The notes: a model not told the origin generated them from the letters alone. DNA of 64,000 nt from Ignavibacteriota bacterium (GCA_016212665.1 JACREZ010000013.1:42097-106096); one strand, 5' to 3'; shown: positions 17,825 through 26,782, counted from the stretch's first letter. Numbers and translations are program-made.

Positions 17825-19996
17825 TTAGATAAACAACGGAGCTAACACAAGGGTAATGGTTGAGAGTAATTTGATTAACACGTGAAGCGATGGACCGGCT
17901 GTATCTTTGAACGGGTCACCCACTGTATCGCCCACAACCGATGCTTTGTGCGGGTCGGATTTTTTTCCACCGTACGCGCCGGTTTCTATGTATTTCTTTG
18001 CATTATCCCACGCGCCGCCGCTGTTATTGAGGAAGAGCGCCATGAGAATTCCCACAATCGTTCCAACCATGAGAAAACCACCGACAACTTCAGCGCCGCT
18101 CGCTCCATGAACAGGAGAACCTTGAGAAACAAATAACCATTTGAAGACAAGTCCAACCACAACAGGCATTCCAACCACTAGCAAACCCGGCAGAACCATT
18201 TCTTTCAATGCCGCTCGTGTTGCAATATCAACGCATTGTCCATAATCCGGTTTTGTTGTTCCCAACATAATTCCTGGATTGTTTTTGAATTGGTCACGTA
18301 CATTGTTGATGATTGCATAGGCGGCACGACCAACTGCTTTAATCGCCATCGAGGAGAATAAAAATACTAACACCGCGCCGAATAACGCACCGACAAACAC
18401 TTCCGGTTTGTTGAGATTGATGACTCCTTCAAACGTCGGCATGTAAATTTTCACTTCATCAATGTAAGCGCTGAACAGAAGGAATGCGGCAAGCGCGGCT
18501 GAACCAACTGCGTAACCTTTCGTTAAGGCTTTTGTTGTGTTTCCGACAGAATCAAGTCGGTCTGTTCGCTCGCGAATTTCATGCGGTTGTTGACTCATTT
18601 CAACAATTCCACCTGCGTTATCGGTGATGGGTCCAAACGTATCCATTGCAAGAATATACGCGGCAGTTCCTAACATTCCCATCGTAGCAACCGCAGTTCC
18701 GAACAATCCAGCGTGTTCAAGTCCAGAGTTTGCGCCGAGGAAATATGCGCTTACAATTGCGGCGGCAATAACAAGTACCGGATAACCGGTTGATTCCATC
18801 CCGATTGCAATACCACTGATAATGTTTGTTGCGGGTCCGGTTTGCGATGCCTCTGCAATAAACTTCACAGGACGATATTTGTATTCAGTGTAATACTGAG
18901 TTATGAGAACGAATGCTATCGAAGTCAACACTCCAATCAAACCACATAAGAAGAAATTGAAATAATATTGTTCACCTAACAACCAACGTGAGGCAACAAA
19001 AAATCCGATAATTGCCAGAACTGAGGTTATCCAATAACCACGGTTCAATGCTTTCATCGGGTCTTCTTTTTCATTTTTCACTTTGACCATCATGATTCCG
19101 ACGATGGATGCAAGAATACCAAATGCACGCGCTACAAGCGGGAAGAGTAAAACACCAATAAGTGTCAAACCATGACTTTCAAAAATACCGACGTTAGCTT
19201 TGTACAAACCCGCCGCGAGAATCATTGCTCCGATATTTTCTGCCGCTGTTGATTCAAACAAGTCAGCGCCACGACCGGCACAATCACCGACATTATCACC
19301 GACAAGGTCAGCGACCACAGCAGGATTGCGGGGGTCATCTTCGGGAATTCCGGCTTCGACTTTTCCAACAAGGTCTGCGCCGACATCAGCCGCCTTTGTA
19401 TAAATTCCTCCACCAAGTTGTGCAAAAAGCGCAACGAAACTTGCACCGAAACCATAACCGACAATCAACAAAGGAATTTTTGTCACATCGTCAGTAACTC
19501 CGGCGGCATCCACTAAAGCAAACAATCCTGCGACGCCAAGCAAACTCATTGCTACGACAAAGAATCCTGAAACAGCACCGCCTCGTAACGCCGGTTGCAA
19601 TGCGCTGTTCATATCTTTCAATGCGCCCGCGGCAGTACGAATATTTGAGCGGATAGAAACCCACATCCCCATATACCCAGCGGCAACAGAACATGCAGCG
19701 CCGAGAATAAAAGAAAGCGTAGTCCAAAGCGCAAGGTCGGCTTGAGACGCAGGGTCGTGCTCGTTATGCGCACGAACGAAGGCGTATAAAATGTAAATAA
19801 GAAGTCCGAGCGCAAGCGCAAGGTAGATGATGGTTTTGTTTTGGCGACGCAAGAAGGCTTCCGCTCCCTGCTTAATCGCGTTGGAAATTTCCTGCATCTT
19901 TTCACTTCCGGTCGGTCGCCTCATTACATCCTTGATGAGATACAACGCAAAGAGTAAACCGAAGATACTGATGCCTAAAATAAGAGTTAATTCCAT
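17825..19996 (-). CDS. hppA: Membrane-bound H+-translocating pyrophosphatase, K+-independent type
   Basis: The 723-aa, roughly 16-helix protein carries the diagnostic substrate loop DVGADLVGKVE (D204, D208, K212) and DNVGDCAGRGADLFE (about aa 234-248). Hydrolysis of pyrophosphate drives cation export across the inner membrane. The segment SVGNTTKALTKGY has K489 and T492 where K+-dependent enzymes have Ala and Gly/Ala. This predicts a K+-independent proton pump. Length and start (ATG at 19996) are normal for the family. The gene has a long structured upstream region of its own and is not tightly linked to a neighbour. The pump could recycle biosynthetic pyrophosphate into proton-motive force, which the Ton locus nearby would consume. 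Confidence 0.93.
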   Translation of the reverse strand: MELTLILGISIFGLLFALYLIKDVMRRPTGSEKMQEISNAIKQGAEAFLRRQNKTIIYLALALGLLIYILYAFVRAHNEHDPASQADLALWTTLSFILGAACSVAAGYMGMWVSIRSNIRTAAGALKDMNSALQPALRGGAVSGFFVVAMSLLGVAGLFALVDAAGVTDDVTKIPLLIVGYGFGASFVALFAQLGGGIYTKAADVGADLVGKVEAGIPEDDPRNPAVVADLVGDNVGDCAGRGADLFESTAAENIGAMILAAGLYKANVGIFESHGLTLIGVLLFPLVARAFGILASIVGIMMVKVKNEKEDPMKALNRGYWITSVLAIIGFFVASRWLLGEQYYFNFFLCGLIGVLTSIAFVLITQYYTEYKYRPVKFIAEASQTGPATNIISGIAIGMESTGYPVLVIAAAIVSAYFLGANSGLEHAGLFGTAVATMGMLGTAAYILAMDTFGPITDNAGGIVEMSQQPHEIRERTDRLDSVGNTTKALTKGYAVGSAALAAFLLFSAYIDEVKIYMPTFEGVINLNKPEVFVGALFGAVLVFLFSSMAIKAVGRAAYAIINNVRDQFKNNPGIMLGTTKPDYGQCVDIATRAALKEMVLPGLLVVGMPVVVGLVFKWLFVSQGSPVHGASGAEVVGGFLMVGTIVGILMALFLNNSGGAWDNAKKYIETGAYGGKKSDPHKASVVGDTVGDPFKDTAGPSLHVLIKLLSTITLVLAPLFI

Positions 19997-20352
19997 AGTG
20001 CTATCTAAAATTCCTTAGTTGTCAACGAGAACGCCTTAGGCGATTCGTCGTTGGGTGGATAGTTATTGGTTACGATTAATATTGATGGAAAATGCAATTC
20101 CCGGTTTGCGCAAACGAAAGATTAGAAATATTTGTAGAAGGTAATGATACGAACACTCATAATCTGAGAAAATAAGTCAATAACCTTAAATAATATTACT
20201 AACGAGAAGGGAAAATTTGCACACGGTTCCGGGAAAAATGACACGTTCCGCCCCACTTTGACAGAGGCGGAACGGCATCACCGTTCAGAACGGTGCAAAA
20301 TTACAGAAAAAAAATGTAAAAACCGAATCAGTCCCGGAGAACCAATTATTTC
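19997..20352. other. Structured 356-bp intergenic region between hppA and the TPR gene
   Basis: No open frame of note is present. It holds a bulged inverted repeat near hppA (20023-20028 with 20048-20053, inner CGCC/GGCG at 20032-20035 and 20039-20042). It also holds a 9-bp perfect hairpin (20244-20252 with 20266-20274) and a 7-bp hairpin with a 3-nt loop (20279-20285 with 20289-20295). Reading leftward, the last two lie just after the TPR gene and could act as a terminator, although the T-run after them is short. Two GTTCCG-N7/8-TGACA units occur in tandem at 20226-20243 and 20245-20263. The hppA promoter must also be here, but no convincing -35/-10 pair was found. Confidence 0.5.
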
Positions 20353-21852
20353 TTATTTACAATCTCCATTCACGACACCGATGAACGCGGCTAATTTCTT
20401 CGCATCTTCATTTTTCGGACATTGATTGAGTACTTTGCAAAGATACTTTTTTGCATCGTCGTTCTTCTTTTGAACTGCATAACACTGTGCAATAAGTAAA
20501 TTTGTCTGGCAATTCTTCGGGTCGAGTTGATAGGCTTTTAAAAGGTTTGTCAAAGCACGGTCATAATTTTTTTCTGTGAAGGAAATAATTCCTTCAACTC
20601 GATATGCTTCTTCTAACTTTCCTTTGTTCTTCTCTAAACTCTCTTCCCCACCAGTGGTTATCAATTCAATTACTTTTTGATTTGCAATGCGTTGCTGAGC
20701 AGTCGAGTCTTCCATCTGTGCATAACATGCCGCGAGGGAACTCCATCCTTGTAAATAGTCGGGACGAATTTCAAGACTTGCTTTGATATGTGCAAGCGAT
20801 GCGTTGTATTCTTTCAACTGCATCAAACACAAACCGGCATTAAGATGCGAAGCAAATTGATAACCGGAAGTTGTATCGGTTGCAATCTTTCGTTCAAAAT
20901 TTTCTGCCGCCTCTTTATACATTTTCTTTCCCATGTATAATGAACCGAGGTCATAAAAAATTGCAGTGAGAGTTGAATCTTTTTGTTTTGCTTTTTCATA
21001 ATAAACAATTGCTGAATCATTTTTCTCCATCGCCTTTAACGCCTTAGCAAGTTCAAGATATTCTTCAGCAGTCAACGTATCTTTTTGTTCAAGTTTCAGA
21101 TATGAAATTTCGGCATTCGCATAATCTTTCGCTTTCACATAGCCGTAAGAAACCATTCTCAGCACATCTATTTTGGTAGAGTCAGATTTTAAAAGATTCT
21201 CACCATAAGGAATCAACTCCGCAAAACGATTAGTCAGATACATCGCGTTGACGACTGAATATTTTTCTTCTATTGCGTTGGTGTCTCTTGAAACGTAATG
21301 AACGAGAAACGGTAATGAGTTGGCATATTGTTTCGCTTTATACAATAGGTTGCCGAGTTTTTTAAACATCTCTAAGTTTGATGTATCACGGGCAATAACT
21401 CTGCGATAGGCAGTTGCGGCTTCTGTGTATTGGCGGGTCTTCATATAGGCATCGGCTAATTTTTCATGATAGTTAGGATTTAAACTATCCATGTCAGCCG
21501 CTTTTTTATAAAAATCAATCGAGACAGAATAAAGATTTTGCTTTACGTACGCGTCACCGAGTAGCACATACACTTCAATGTTTGCAGTATCTAACTCACG
21601 CGCTTGAATCAATTCCGGAACAGCGGCTTCAGCAGAATCAATAGCAAGCAATGCTTTTCCAAGATAGAAAAATCCTTTCGGGTTTTTCTTGTCTTTGCGA
21701 TTGGCTTCTCTCAGGCAGGGAATTGCAGATGCATAATCTTTTTTATTGAATGCGTCCATACAATTCAAATATCTATCGTCAGCATGAGTTGATGTTGCAA
21801 CGATAAGAGTGACAAGAACGAATGAGCAAATGTTTTTGATAATTGTTTTCAC
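20353..21852 (-). CDS. Exported TPR protein of the Ton/PstS operon
   Basis: The 499-aa protein starts with a signal peptide (cleavage near STHA-DD) and then consists almost entirely of about 12 tandem TPR units (GxAYxxxxxYxxAxxxYxxA pattern) to a Cys-containing end. Translation starts at GTG, overlapping the stop of the PstS-like gene by 4 bp (GTGA), so the two are probably coupled. TPR arrays bind other proteins. With its signal peptide and operon position, this one is expected in the periplasm or on the outer membrane, working with the TonB/PstS-like products. No enzymatic motif is visible. Confidence 0.8.
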   Translation of the reverse strand: MKTIIKNICSFVLVTLIVATSTHADDRYLNCMDAFNKKDYASAIPCLREANRKDKKNPKGFFYLGKALLAIDSAEAAVPELIQARELDTANIEVYVLLGDAYVKQNLYSVSIDFYKKAADMDSLNPNYHEKLADAYMKTRQYTEAATAYRRVIARDTSNLEMFKKLGNLLYKAKQYANSLPFLVHYVSRDTNAIEEKYSVVNAMYLTNRFAELIPYGENLLKSDSTKIDVLRMVSYGYVKAKDYANAEISYLKLEQKDTLTAEEYLELAKALKAMEKNDSAIVYYEKAKQKDSTLTAIFYDLGSLYMGKKMYKEAAENFERKIATDTTSGYQFASHLNAGLCLMQLKEYNASLAHIKASLEIRPDYLQGWSSLAACYAQMEDSTAQQRIANQKVIELITTGGEESLEKNKGKLEEAYRVEGIISFTEKNYDRALTNLLKAYQLDPKNCQTNLLIAQCYAVQKKNDDAKKYLCKVLNQCPKNEDAKKLAAFIGVVNGDCK

Positions 21853-22787
21853 GGGTTAATCTCTCTTTTTGTTAATTCAACCAGACGGACGGGCATTGTT
21901 GCCGGAACGAGTCCGTAGTTGAGAAAATATTTTTGCCCCGCTGCGCTTGCAATGAATGAAACAAATCCGGTTCCAACATTGAATTTATCAGCACGGGAAT
22001 AGACATAGACTTCACTTGTTATCGGGTAATAGCCGCGGTACATGTGTGCCTGATGAGGAGTGAAATATTCTCCTTCTCTATGCAACGAATCAGGAGCGTT
22101 CGGATTGGAGATAGCAAGAATCTTCACGTTTTCATCCTTGCCGCGCAGTTGACCGATGCTAAGAAAACCAAGACCATTCTCATACTGTTCAACGTATTCA
22201 ATGAGTGAGTCGGCTGAGGAGGTAATGTTTGCAACCGGACCGAACTTTTCTCCGTGCAATATCTTTACTGCCATAACTTCGAACGCACCGGAATTCTGGT
22301 CGGGAATACTCGTACCGATTGAATACGAACTGTTCTTCCATCCAAGTTCATTCCACTTTGTAGTTACGCCGCGGAAGATGCTGTCAAGTTGTGTCGTTCG
22401 TAATGATTCAACCGGGTTGGCTTTGTTGACAATCAGTACAACACCATCAAGAGCAATTTTCATCTCCTGAAATTTCAATCCTGCCCGTTGTGCAACCGAC
22501 TGCTCTTCACCGTTCATCGGGCGAAATGTAATAATCACTTTCGTCGTTTCGACATTCAAAAATCTTACAATCGCTTCGCGTGTTGTCAGCGAGTGCAAAT
22601 TCACCTTTGCTTGAGCGTAGAGTGACTCGAACTTTTCTTCCTGTTGTTTAATCACAGGAAACACTGATTCATCAACGAAAACATCCACTTCACCTTTGGT
22701 GGTTGTTTCTTTTCGTTCTTTCCAACAACCAAAGAATGTCAAAGCAAGAACAAACACGAGCGAATATCTGAACAGGCTACTCTTCAT
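21849..22787 (-). CDS. PstS-like phosphate-binding lipoprotein
   Basis: The 312-aa protein has a lipoprotein signal (LTFFGC, C21) and a PstS-type type 2 periplasmic-binding fold. Recognisable family segments are LDGVVLIVNKANPV, LDSIFRGVTTKWNELG and IPDQNSGAFE, the last containing the anion-binding Ser/Gly loop. PstS proteins bind phosphate for the PstCAB importer, but no pstC, pstA or pstB is nearby. Instead the gene overlaps a small membrane-protein gene by 11 bp upstream and a TPR gene by 4 bp downstream, behind two tonB genes. Phosphate or another oxyanion capture feeding a Ton-dependent system is an inference from that context. Confidence 0.78.
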   Translation of the reverse strand: MKSSLFRYSLVFVLALTFFGCWKERKETTTKGEVDVFVDESVFPVIKQQEEKFESLYAQAKVNLHSLTTREAIVRFLNVETTKVIITFRPMNGEEQSVAQRAGLKFQEMKIALDGVVLIVNKANPVESLRTTQLDSIFRGVTTKWNELGWKNSSYSIGTSIPDQNSGAFEVMAVKILHGEKFGPVANITSSADSLIEYVEQYENGLGFLSIGQLRGKDENVKILAISNPNAPDSLHREGEYFTPHQAHMYRGYYPITSEVYVYSRADKFNVGTGFVSFIASAAGQKYFLNYGLVPATMPVRLVELTKREINP

Positions 22788-23001
22788 CTCGTTCTCTCAC
22801 TTCCTGTTGTTGCTTCATTCGCGTACTCACAACACGGTAGATTCCCCACAGAATCATCATCACACCTAAAAGCAGGCGAATGTTTTCCGGGATGTATGTC
22901 GGGAAAAACCAACCGAACAACGCCGCTACTCCAAGCACCGCAATCAACGATGCCGTGAAGTAACTGACTATGTAAATTATGATTGACGGATTAAACATCA
23001 C
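22777..23001 (-). CDS. Small two-helix membrane protein
   Basis: The 74-aa protein has two predicted transmembrane helices (about aa 5-28 and 40-58, separated by FFPTYIPENIR) and a charged C-terminal tail rich in Glu/Arg/Gln. It overlaps tonB upstream by 4 bp and the PstS-like gene downstream by 11 bp, so it is very likely translated. No family was recognised. It may be a spacer or assembly subunit of the Ton-like complex. Confidence 0.7.
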   Translation of the reverse strand: MMFNPSIIIYIVSYFTASLIAVLGVAALFGWFFPTYIPENIRLLLGVMMILWGIYRVVSTRMKQQQEVRERDEE

Positions 23002-23732
23002 TTGTTCAATTGAAATTTAAACGGTACTGTTGCCCAAACTGTAACGGGACCATCGTTCATGATGGCAGGAGTAAACAACCATTGCATTGCCGCTTCGGTT
23101 GCCGATTCATTGAAAATCGGGTTATCGGTTTTCATGACAATTGCTTTTTTCACTCTTCCATTTTTATCAACAAGGCAGTTCACCCAAACCGTTCCTTCAA
23201 CACCAGCACGACGAGCGATATCAGGAAAATCGGGCACAATTTGTTTTACTATTTGTGGTCGGATTTCAACAGCAATAAATGAATCAATTGGTGGTTCTGC
23301 TTCATTTTCAATTTTTATAATTGGTTGAGAAACAATTTCTTTTCCTGTTCCAAAATAATTTCTCAGTTGAGAATCATTCGCTTGGGAAATCTCCCGTTGA
23401 GTCGCAATTGTTTTTTCAGGAGAAATCTCAACACCGGGAACAGGAATCGGCACACCAAAAGTTGGTTTACTTAAAGGTATTGTGACTTTGTAACCTGTTC
23501 CTGTAGCTACATCTGTTATAGGAACTGGAAAAGGTGTTAATCTACAAAAAATAATTCCTGAATCACTTTGAGGATTAACACCACCATCCAAACTATTCGT
23601 AAAATAGTAAGTCGCGATAAAGGAGAGATGAAAAAGTAAGGCGAAGGTCAATCCGTAAAACGCGTTCTTTTGATAGGATAAGTTTTGCAATCCTCTCGTC
23701 CTGAAGTGGTCTGAGTTCAATATTGCTGTCAT
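22998..23732 (-). CDS. tonB: TonB energy transducer (second copy)
   Basis: The 244-aa protein has an N-terminal transmembrane helix (about aa 24-43) containing H35, the position of the conserved TonB membrane histidine. A Pro-rich periplasmic spacer follows, then a canonical C-terminal TonB domain (about aa 165-244: PDFPDIARRAGVEGTV, VMKTDNPIFNESA, FTPAIMNDGPV). It transmits proton-motive force captured by ExbB/ExbD to outer-membrane receptors. An AAGGAAAG Shine-Dalgarno precedes the ATG. It is about half identical by eye to the other tonB, 140 bp upstream, from which a hairpin repeat separates it. Confidence 0.9.
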   Translation of the reverse strand: MTAILNSDHFRTRGLQNLSYQKNAFYGLTFALLFHLSFIATYYFTNSLDGGVNPQSDSGIIFCRLTPFPVPITDVATGTGYKVTIPLSKPTFGVPIPVPGVEISPEKTIATQREISQANDSQLRNYFGTGKEIVSQPIIKIENEAEPPIDSFIAVEIRPQIVKQIVPDFPDIARRAGVEGTVWVNCLVDKNGRVKKAIVMKTDNPIFNESATEAAMQWLFTPAIMNDGPVTVWATVPFKFQLNK

Positions 23733-23824
23733 GATTATTCTTTCCTTTCTTCTCTTCGTTTCCGAATTGATTACAATGGTGTTACTTCACATCTGTTTGA
23801 ATTGTTCCTAACTGTTTTATGTTA

Positions 23825-23865
23825 TGTCATTCTGAATCACCGATACAACGGGATTCAGAATGACA
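23825..23865. repeat. REP-like palindrome between the two tonB genes
   Basis: A perfect 14-bp inverted repeat (23825-23838 with 23852-23865) encloses a 13-nt loop. The arm TGTCATTCTGAATC resembles the interspersed TCATTCTGAA-type words seen in genomes of this lineage. It lies 8 bp after the stop of the upstream tonB. It could attenuate transcription or stabilise mRNA between the two halves of the operon; there is no T-run. Confidence 0.6.
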
Positions 23866-23872
23866 CACGTAA

Positions 23873-24595
23873 TTATTTATTCAACACAAAGCGGAACGGA
23901 ATTGCCGCCCAAACGGCAACGGGTCCGTTGTTCATGATTGCCGGTGTGAAAACCCATTGGAGCGCGGCTTGAATTGCCGGCTCGTTAAAGATTTCCGCAT
24001 CGCTTTTCATGATGACCGCTTTCTTAACTTTTCCTTCTTTGTCCACCAGGCATTTCACCCAGACCGTTCCCTGAACACCGGCGCGTTTTGCGATGTCAGG
24101 ATATTCGGGGGGAACCTGCTTGACAGGCACGGGTTGCTTTTCAACCGGAACGAAATCGGGCGGTTCTTCATCTAACTCGACTTTCAAATCTTGTTCGACT
24201 TGAATTCCGCCACCATCTCCATCCATCGAAATAACCGGGCTTTGCACTGCCGCAAGTTCTTCCTGTGATGCAATTGTCTGTTCGGGACTGACTTCAGCAT
24301 CAGGCACGGGAACCGGCACGCCGACGGTCGGTCGGGCAACCGGAGCGCTCACCTGAACTGCAGGAGCCGCTTCTGCATTTGTGATTGAAGGAGGAGGACC
24401 TAAGTCTGTATATTTTGTTATGCGTACCATTACAACCGGCTCTTCTTCTTCCTGAAGATAACCGACTAAATAATACACACCGATAATTCCAAAGTGCATT
24501 AATGCGGCAATTGCCAACCCTACAAAAGCATACTTTTGATAGAGTTTTTTCAACTCGCGCATTCCATATTGGACTGTTGCTTCTACTTGTGTCAT
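23873..24595 (-). CDS. tonB: TonB energy transducer (first copy)
   Basis: The 240-aa protein has a membrane helix (about aa 22-46) with H34, and a Pro/Val-rich spacer with PVPVPDAEVSPEQTIASQEE. The latter resembles PIPVPGVEISPEKTIATQRE in the second copy. The C-terminal TonB domain (about aa 160-240) includes PPEYPDIAKRAGVQGTVWV and a terminal FRFVLNK. A strong AAGGAG ribosome site precedes the ATG. It directly follows the second exbD gene (15 bp gap) and completes a full Ton motor. Confidence 0.92.
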   Translation of the reverse strand: MTQVEATVQYGMRELKKLYQKYAFVGLAIAALMHFGIIGVYYLVGYLQEEEEPVVMVRITKYTDLGPPPSITNAEAAPAVQVSAPVARPTVGVPVPVPDAEVSPEQTIASQEELAAVQSPVISMDGDGGGIQVEQDLKVELDEEPPDFVPVEKQPVPVKQVPPEYPDIAKRAGVQGTVWVKCLVDKEGKVKKAVIMKSDAEIFNEPAIQAALQWVFTPAIMNNGPVAVWAAIPFRFVLNK

Positions 24596-24610
24596 TTTCT
24601 CATCTCCTTT

Positions 24611-25114
24611 CTACGATGCTGTTTCTGCTTGTTCAAGGATTTTCTTGTCAGTTTCTTCCATCGGCGCTAAACTGAAACGAGTAATGTTTGCAAGATTCAG
24701 CTCATCCATGATATCCACCATCATCACGTATTTTCCTTTTCGGTCAATCTTGATGAGTGTAATCAGTTTCGGATTTTGAGCCGCTTTCTGTTCTAACGTT
24801 TCGCGAAGTTTTGCAAACTCAATCTTATTGGGCTTTTCAACTCCGATGTTCCAGAAGATTGAACCATCTTCTTTTACACGAAGCGTGAGCAGATTACTTT
24901 CTGCAACTTCAACTTGCGTCTCACCGGGAGGCAAGTTAATTTCCATCGTTTGCGGACGACTCATCGTCGTCGTCATGATGAAAAATGTGAGTAATAAAAA
25001 TGCTACGTCCACCATCGGTGTCATGTCTATACGGATGCTAATCCGGCGCATTTTTTTCTTTTTCTTTTTCTTGTCGTGTCCGCGAGGGGCACCACCGCCA
25101 CCAACATCAGCCAT
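24611..25114 (-). CDS. exbD: ExbD/TolR biopolymer transport protein (second ExbD)
   Basis: The 167-aa protein has a Gly-rich then Lys-rich cytoplasmic N-terminus (aa 5-22), one membrane helix starting DMTPMVDVAFLLL with the proton-carrying D36, and a periplasmic ExbD domain. ExbD forms the proton channel with ExbB. AAAGGA precedes the start. It lies 13 bp after the other exbD, which it resembles around the helix but not elsewhere, so the motor may contain an ExbD heterodimer. Confidence 0.92.
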   Translation of the reverse strand: MADVGGGGAPRGHDKKKKKKKMRRISIRIDMTPMVDVAFLLLTFFIMTTTMSRPQTMEINLPPGETQVEVAESNLLTLRVKEDGSIFWNIGVEKPNKIEFAKLRETLEQKAAQNPKLITLIKIDRKGKYVMMVDIMDELNLANITRFSLAPMEETDKKILEQAETAS

Positions 25115-25127
25115 AATCTGTTCCTTT

Positions 25128-25589
25128 CTACTTTTCTAAATCTGTGATAAGGTTAAAACGAGTTATGTTGGTCTTTTGCAGAACATCCATCACGTCTTCG
25201 GTGATTCCATATTCCGCATCCACATCTCCTTTGACTACCGTACGCAGTTTAGGATTTGCCGTTCTCGCGCGAATCAACAAATCGGGAAGCGCTTTAATAT
25301 CAACTTCCACTCCGGCTTTGAGTTTATTCTCTTCACCGAATATTCTTTGTCTCATCTTTTGTGAATCAAATCCTAAAAAGACTCGGCTATCTTTGGAGAT
25401 ACTTACCATCATCACGTCAGTCTCAGGCAATTTGAATGCTGAGTGGGATGATGGCAAGATTATCTGAACTTCTTCCGGCGGACGGAATTGCGTCGTCAAC
25501 ATAAAGAATGTCAACAACAGAAACGCCACGTCCACCATCGGAGTCATGTCTATCTTGACAGCAATCCGGGCTTTTTTAAATTTTGGCAT
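25128..25589 (-). CDS. exbD: ExbD/TolR biopolymer transport protein (first ExbD)
   Basis: The 153-aa protein has a short basic N-terminus, a membrane helix with DMTPMVDVAFLLL (proton-carrying D20) and a periplasmic domain ending FNLITDLEK. The start is preceded by AAAGGTGAG. It sits 18 bp after exbB. Tandem, diverged exbD genes are common in Bacteroidota Ton loci. Confidence 0.92.
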   Translation of the reverse strand: MPKFKKARIAVKIDMTPMVDVAFLLLTFFMLTTQFRPPEEVQIILPSSHSAFKLPETDVMMVSISKDSRVFLGFDSQKMRQRIFGEENKLKAGVEVDIKALPDLLIRARTANPKLRTVVKGDVDAEYGITEDVMDVLQKTNITRFNLITDLEK

Positions 25590-25607
25590 ATTCTCACCTT
25601 TGAGGTG

Positions 25608-26384
25608 TTACTTCGTTTTTGCTGTTAATGTTTGAATTACATCATAACTTGCTTCATCAATCATATAGGTGAAATGGTCAACCTTATTGACGAAGAAGTT
25701 GTACGCGATAATACCAACGATACCGCCGAAGATACCAAGCGCGGTGTTGATAAGCGCTTCGGAAATACCAATCGAAAGTTGAACTGCATCCGGTGCGCCG
25801 GCGTTTGCCAATGCAGAGAATGCGCGAATCATACCGACGACCGTTCCAAGAAGACCGAACATCGTAGAAACTGAAGCAATGGTTGACATTGCAATCAGGT
25901 TCCGTTCGAGAATCGGCATTTCTAATGCTGTTGCTTCTTCGATGGAGCGTTGGACTTCATCCATCTGCTTGCTTGCTTCTAAATTCTTGTCCTTCGCGAG
26001 GGCGCTATATTTTTCCAAGCCGGAGCGAATAATGTTTGCCATCGAACCCCGCTGTTTATCACACGCGGCGATCGCGGTTTCTATATCCCCGGTGGCTAAT
26101 GCACCTTGAAGATTTTTCAAAAATGATGCTAATGAACCGCGTCCCTGGGCTTTCTTTAGCGAGAGCATTCGCTCAATAACATATGTGATAACCATAATGG
26201 AGAGCGTGATTAACACAGGCACGATTGGTCCGCCTGTATAAACGGTTCCCATAAGGTTGGTTGGTTTTTCCCGGTTTTCTCCGTCGGAGAAGTTATCCGG
26301 ACTTCCTAAAATATAAAGATAGATTGCGAACGATATTGCAAGAGCGCCAACCACTAAAATGGTGGCGAATACGGATTGTTTCAT
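25608..26384 (-). CDS. exbB: ExbB/TolQ/MotA-family proton channel protein
   Basis: The 258-aa protein has an N-terminal helix (about aa 8-28), a second helix (about 52-72) followed by ERMLSLKKAQGRGS, and two C-terminal helices with STMFGLLGTVVGMIRAF and LINTALGIFGGIVGI. These are the family's hallmark blocks. It forms the ring around ExbD. GGAG precedes the ATG. It starts 35 bp after the STAS gene. Confidence 0.93.
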   Translation of the reverse strand: MKQSVFATILVVGALAISFAIYLYILGSPDNFSDGENREKPTNLMGTVYTGGPIVPVLITLSIMVITYVIERMLSLKKAQGRGSLASFLKNLQGALATGDIETAIAACDKQRGSMANIIRSGLEKYSALAKDKNLEASKQMDEVQRSIEEATALEMPILERNLIAMSTIASVSTMFGLLGTVVGMIRAFSALANAGAPDAVQLSIGISEALINTALGIFGGIVGIIAYNFFVNKVDHFTYMIDEASYDVIQTLTAKTK

Positions 26385-26419
26385 TTGAACTCCATGAAAT
26401 TAGTTGAAACGTGAGTGAA

Positions 26420-26782
26420 TTAACTTAGTGATTTTTCTTTTACAAAACTCTGTACTGCTTCTTCGACGGTATCGTGTGTGTCGAAAATATCAATTAGTTT
26501 GGTTACGACGAGCAAGTTCTGAACATTGTTGCTTAAGCCTGCCAACTTTACTTCCCCACCGATTTTCGCGTAGGAAGTGTGAGAACCTATCAGCGCACCG
26601 ATTCCCGAACTGTTGATGTAATTAACCTTTTTGAGATTGATAACTAAAAACTTATTTCCCTGTTCGATGAGGTCGCTGTATGCTTCCCGGAAACTATCGG
26701 TTTCACTATCGCCGACTAACGAGCCTTTGATTTCGATAATTCCGATGCGACCATTTTTTTCTGTCTTCGCTTTAACAGCCAT
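26420..26782 (-). CDS. STAS-domain protein (anti-anti-sigma factor type)
   Basis: The 120-aa single STAS domain includes INSSGIGALIG, where S58 is the site phosphorylated by kinase-type anti-sigma factors in SpoIIAA; the usual Asp before it is Asn57 here. The start is the ATG at 26782 because it has AAGGA about 6 nt upstream; a longer frame would begin at 26824. Classical members release a sigma factor from its anti-sigma. No anti-sigma kinase is adjacent, and the gene leads the exbB operon. It could instead act in a partner-switch controlling the Ton motor or the neighbouring two-component system. Confidence 0.82.
   Translation of the reverse strand: MAVKAKTEKNGRIGIIEIKGSLVGDSETDSFREAYSDLIEQGNKFLVINLKKVNYINSSGIGALIGSHTSYAKIGGEVKLAGLSNNVQNLLVVTKLIDIFDTHDTVEEAVQSFVKEKSLS

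Noticed and set aside
18516..19905. Several long open frames opposite and alongside hppA (for example 19200-19497 on +)
   Set aside because: They are frame shadows of a highly conserved gene, with arginine/proline-rich or low-complexity translations.
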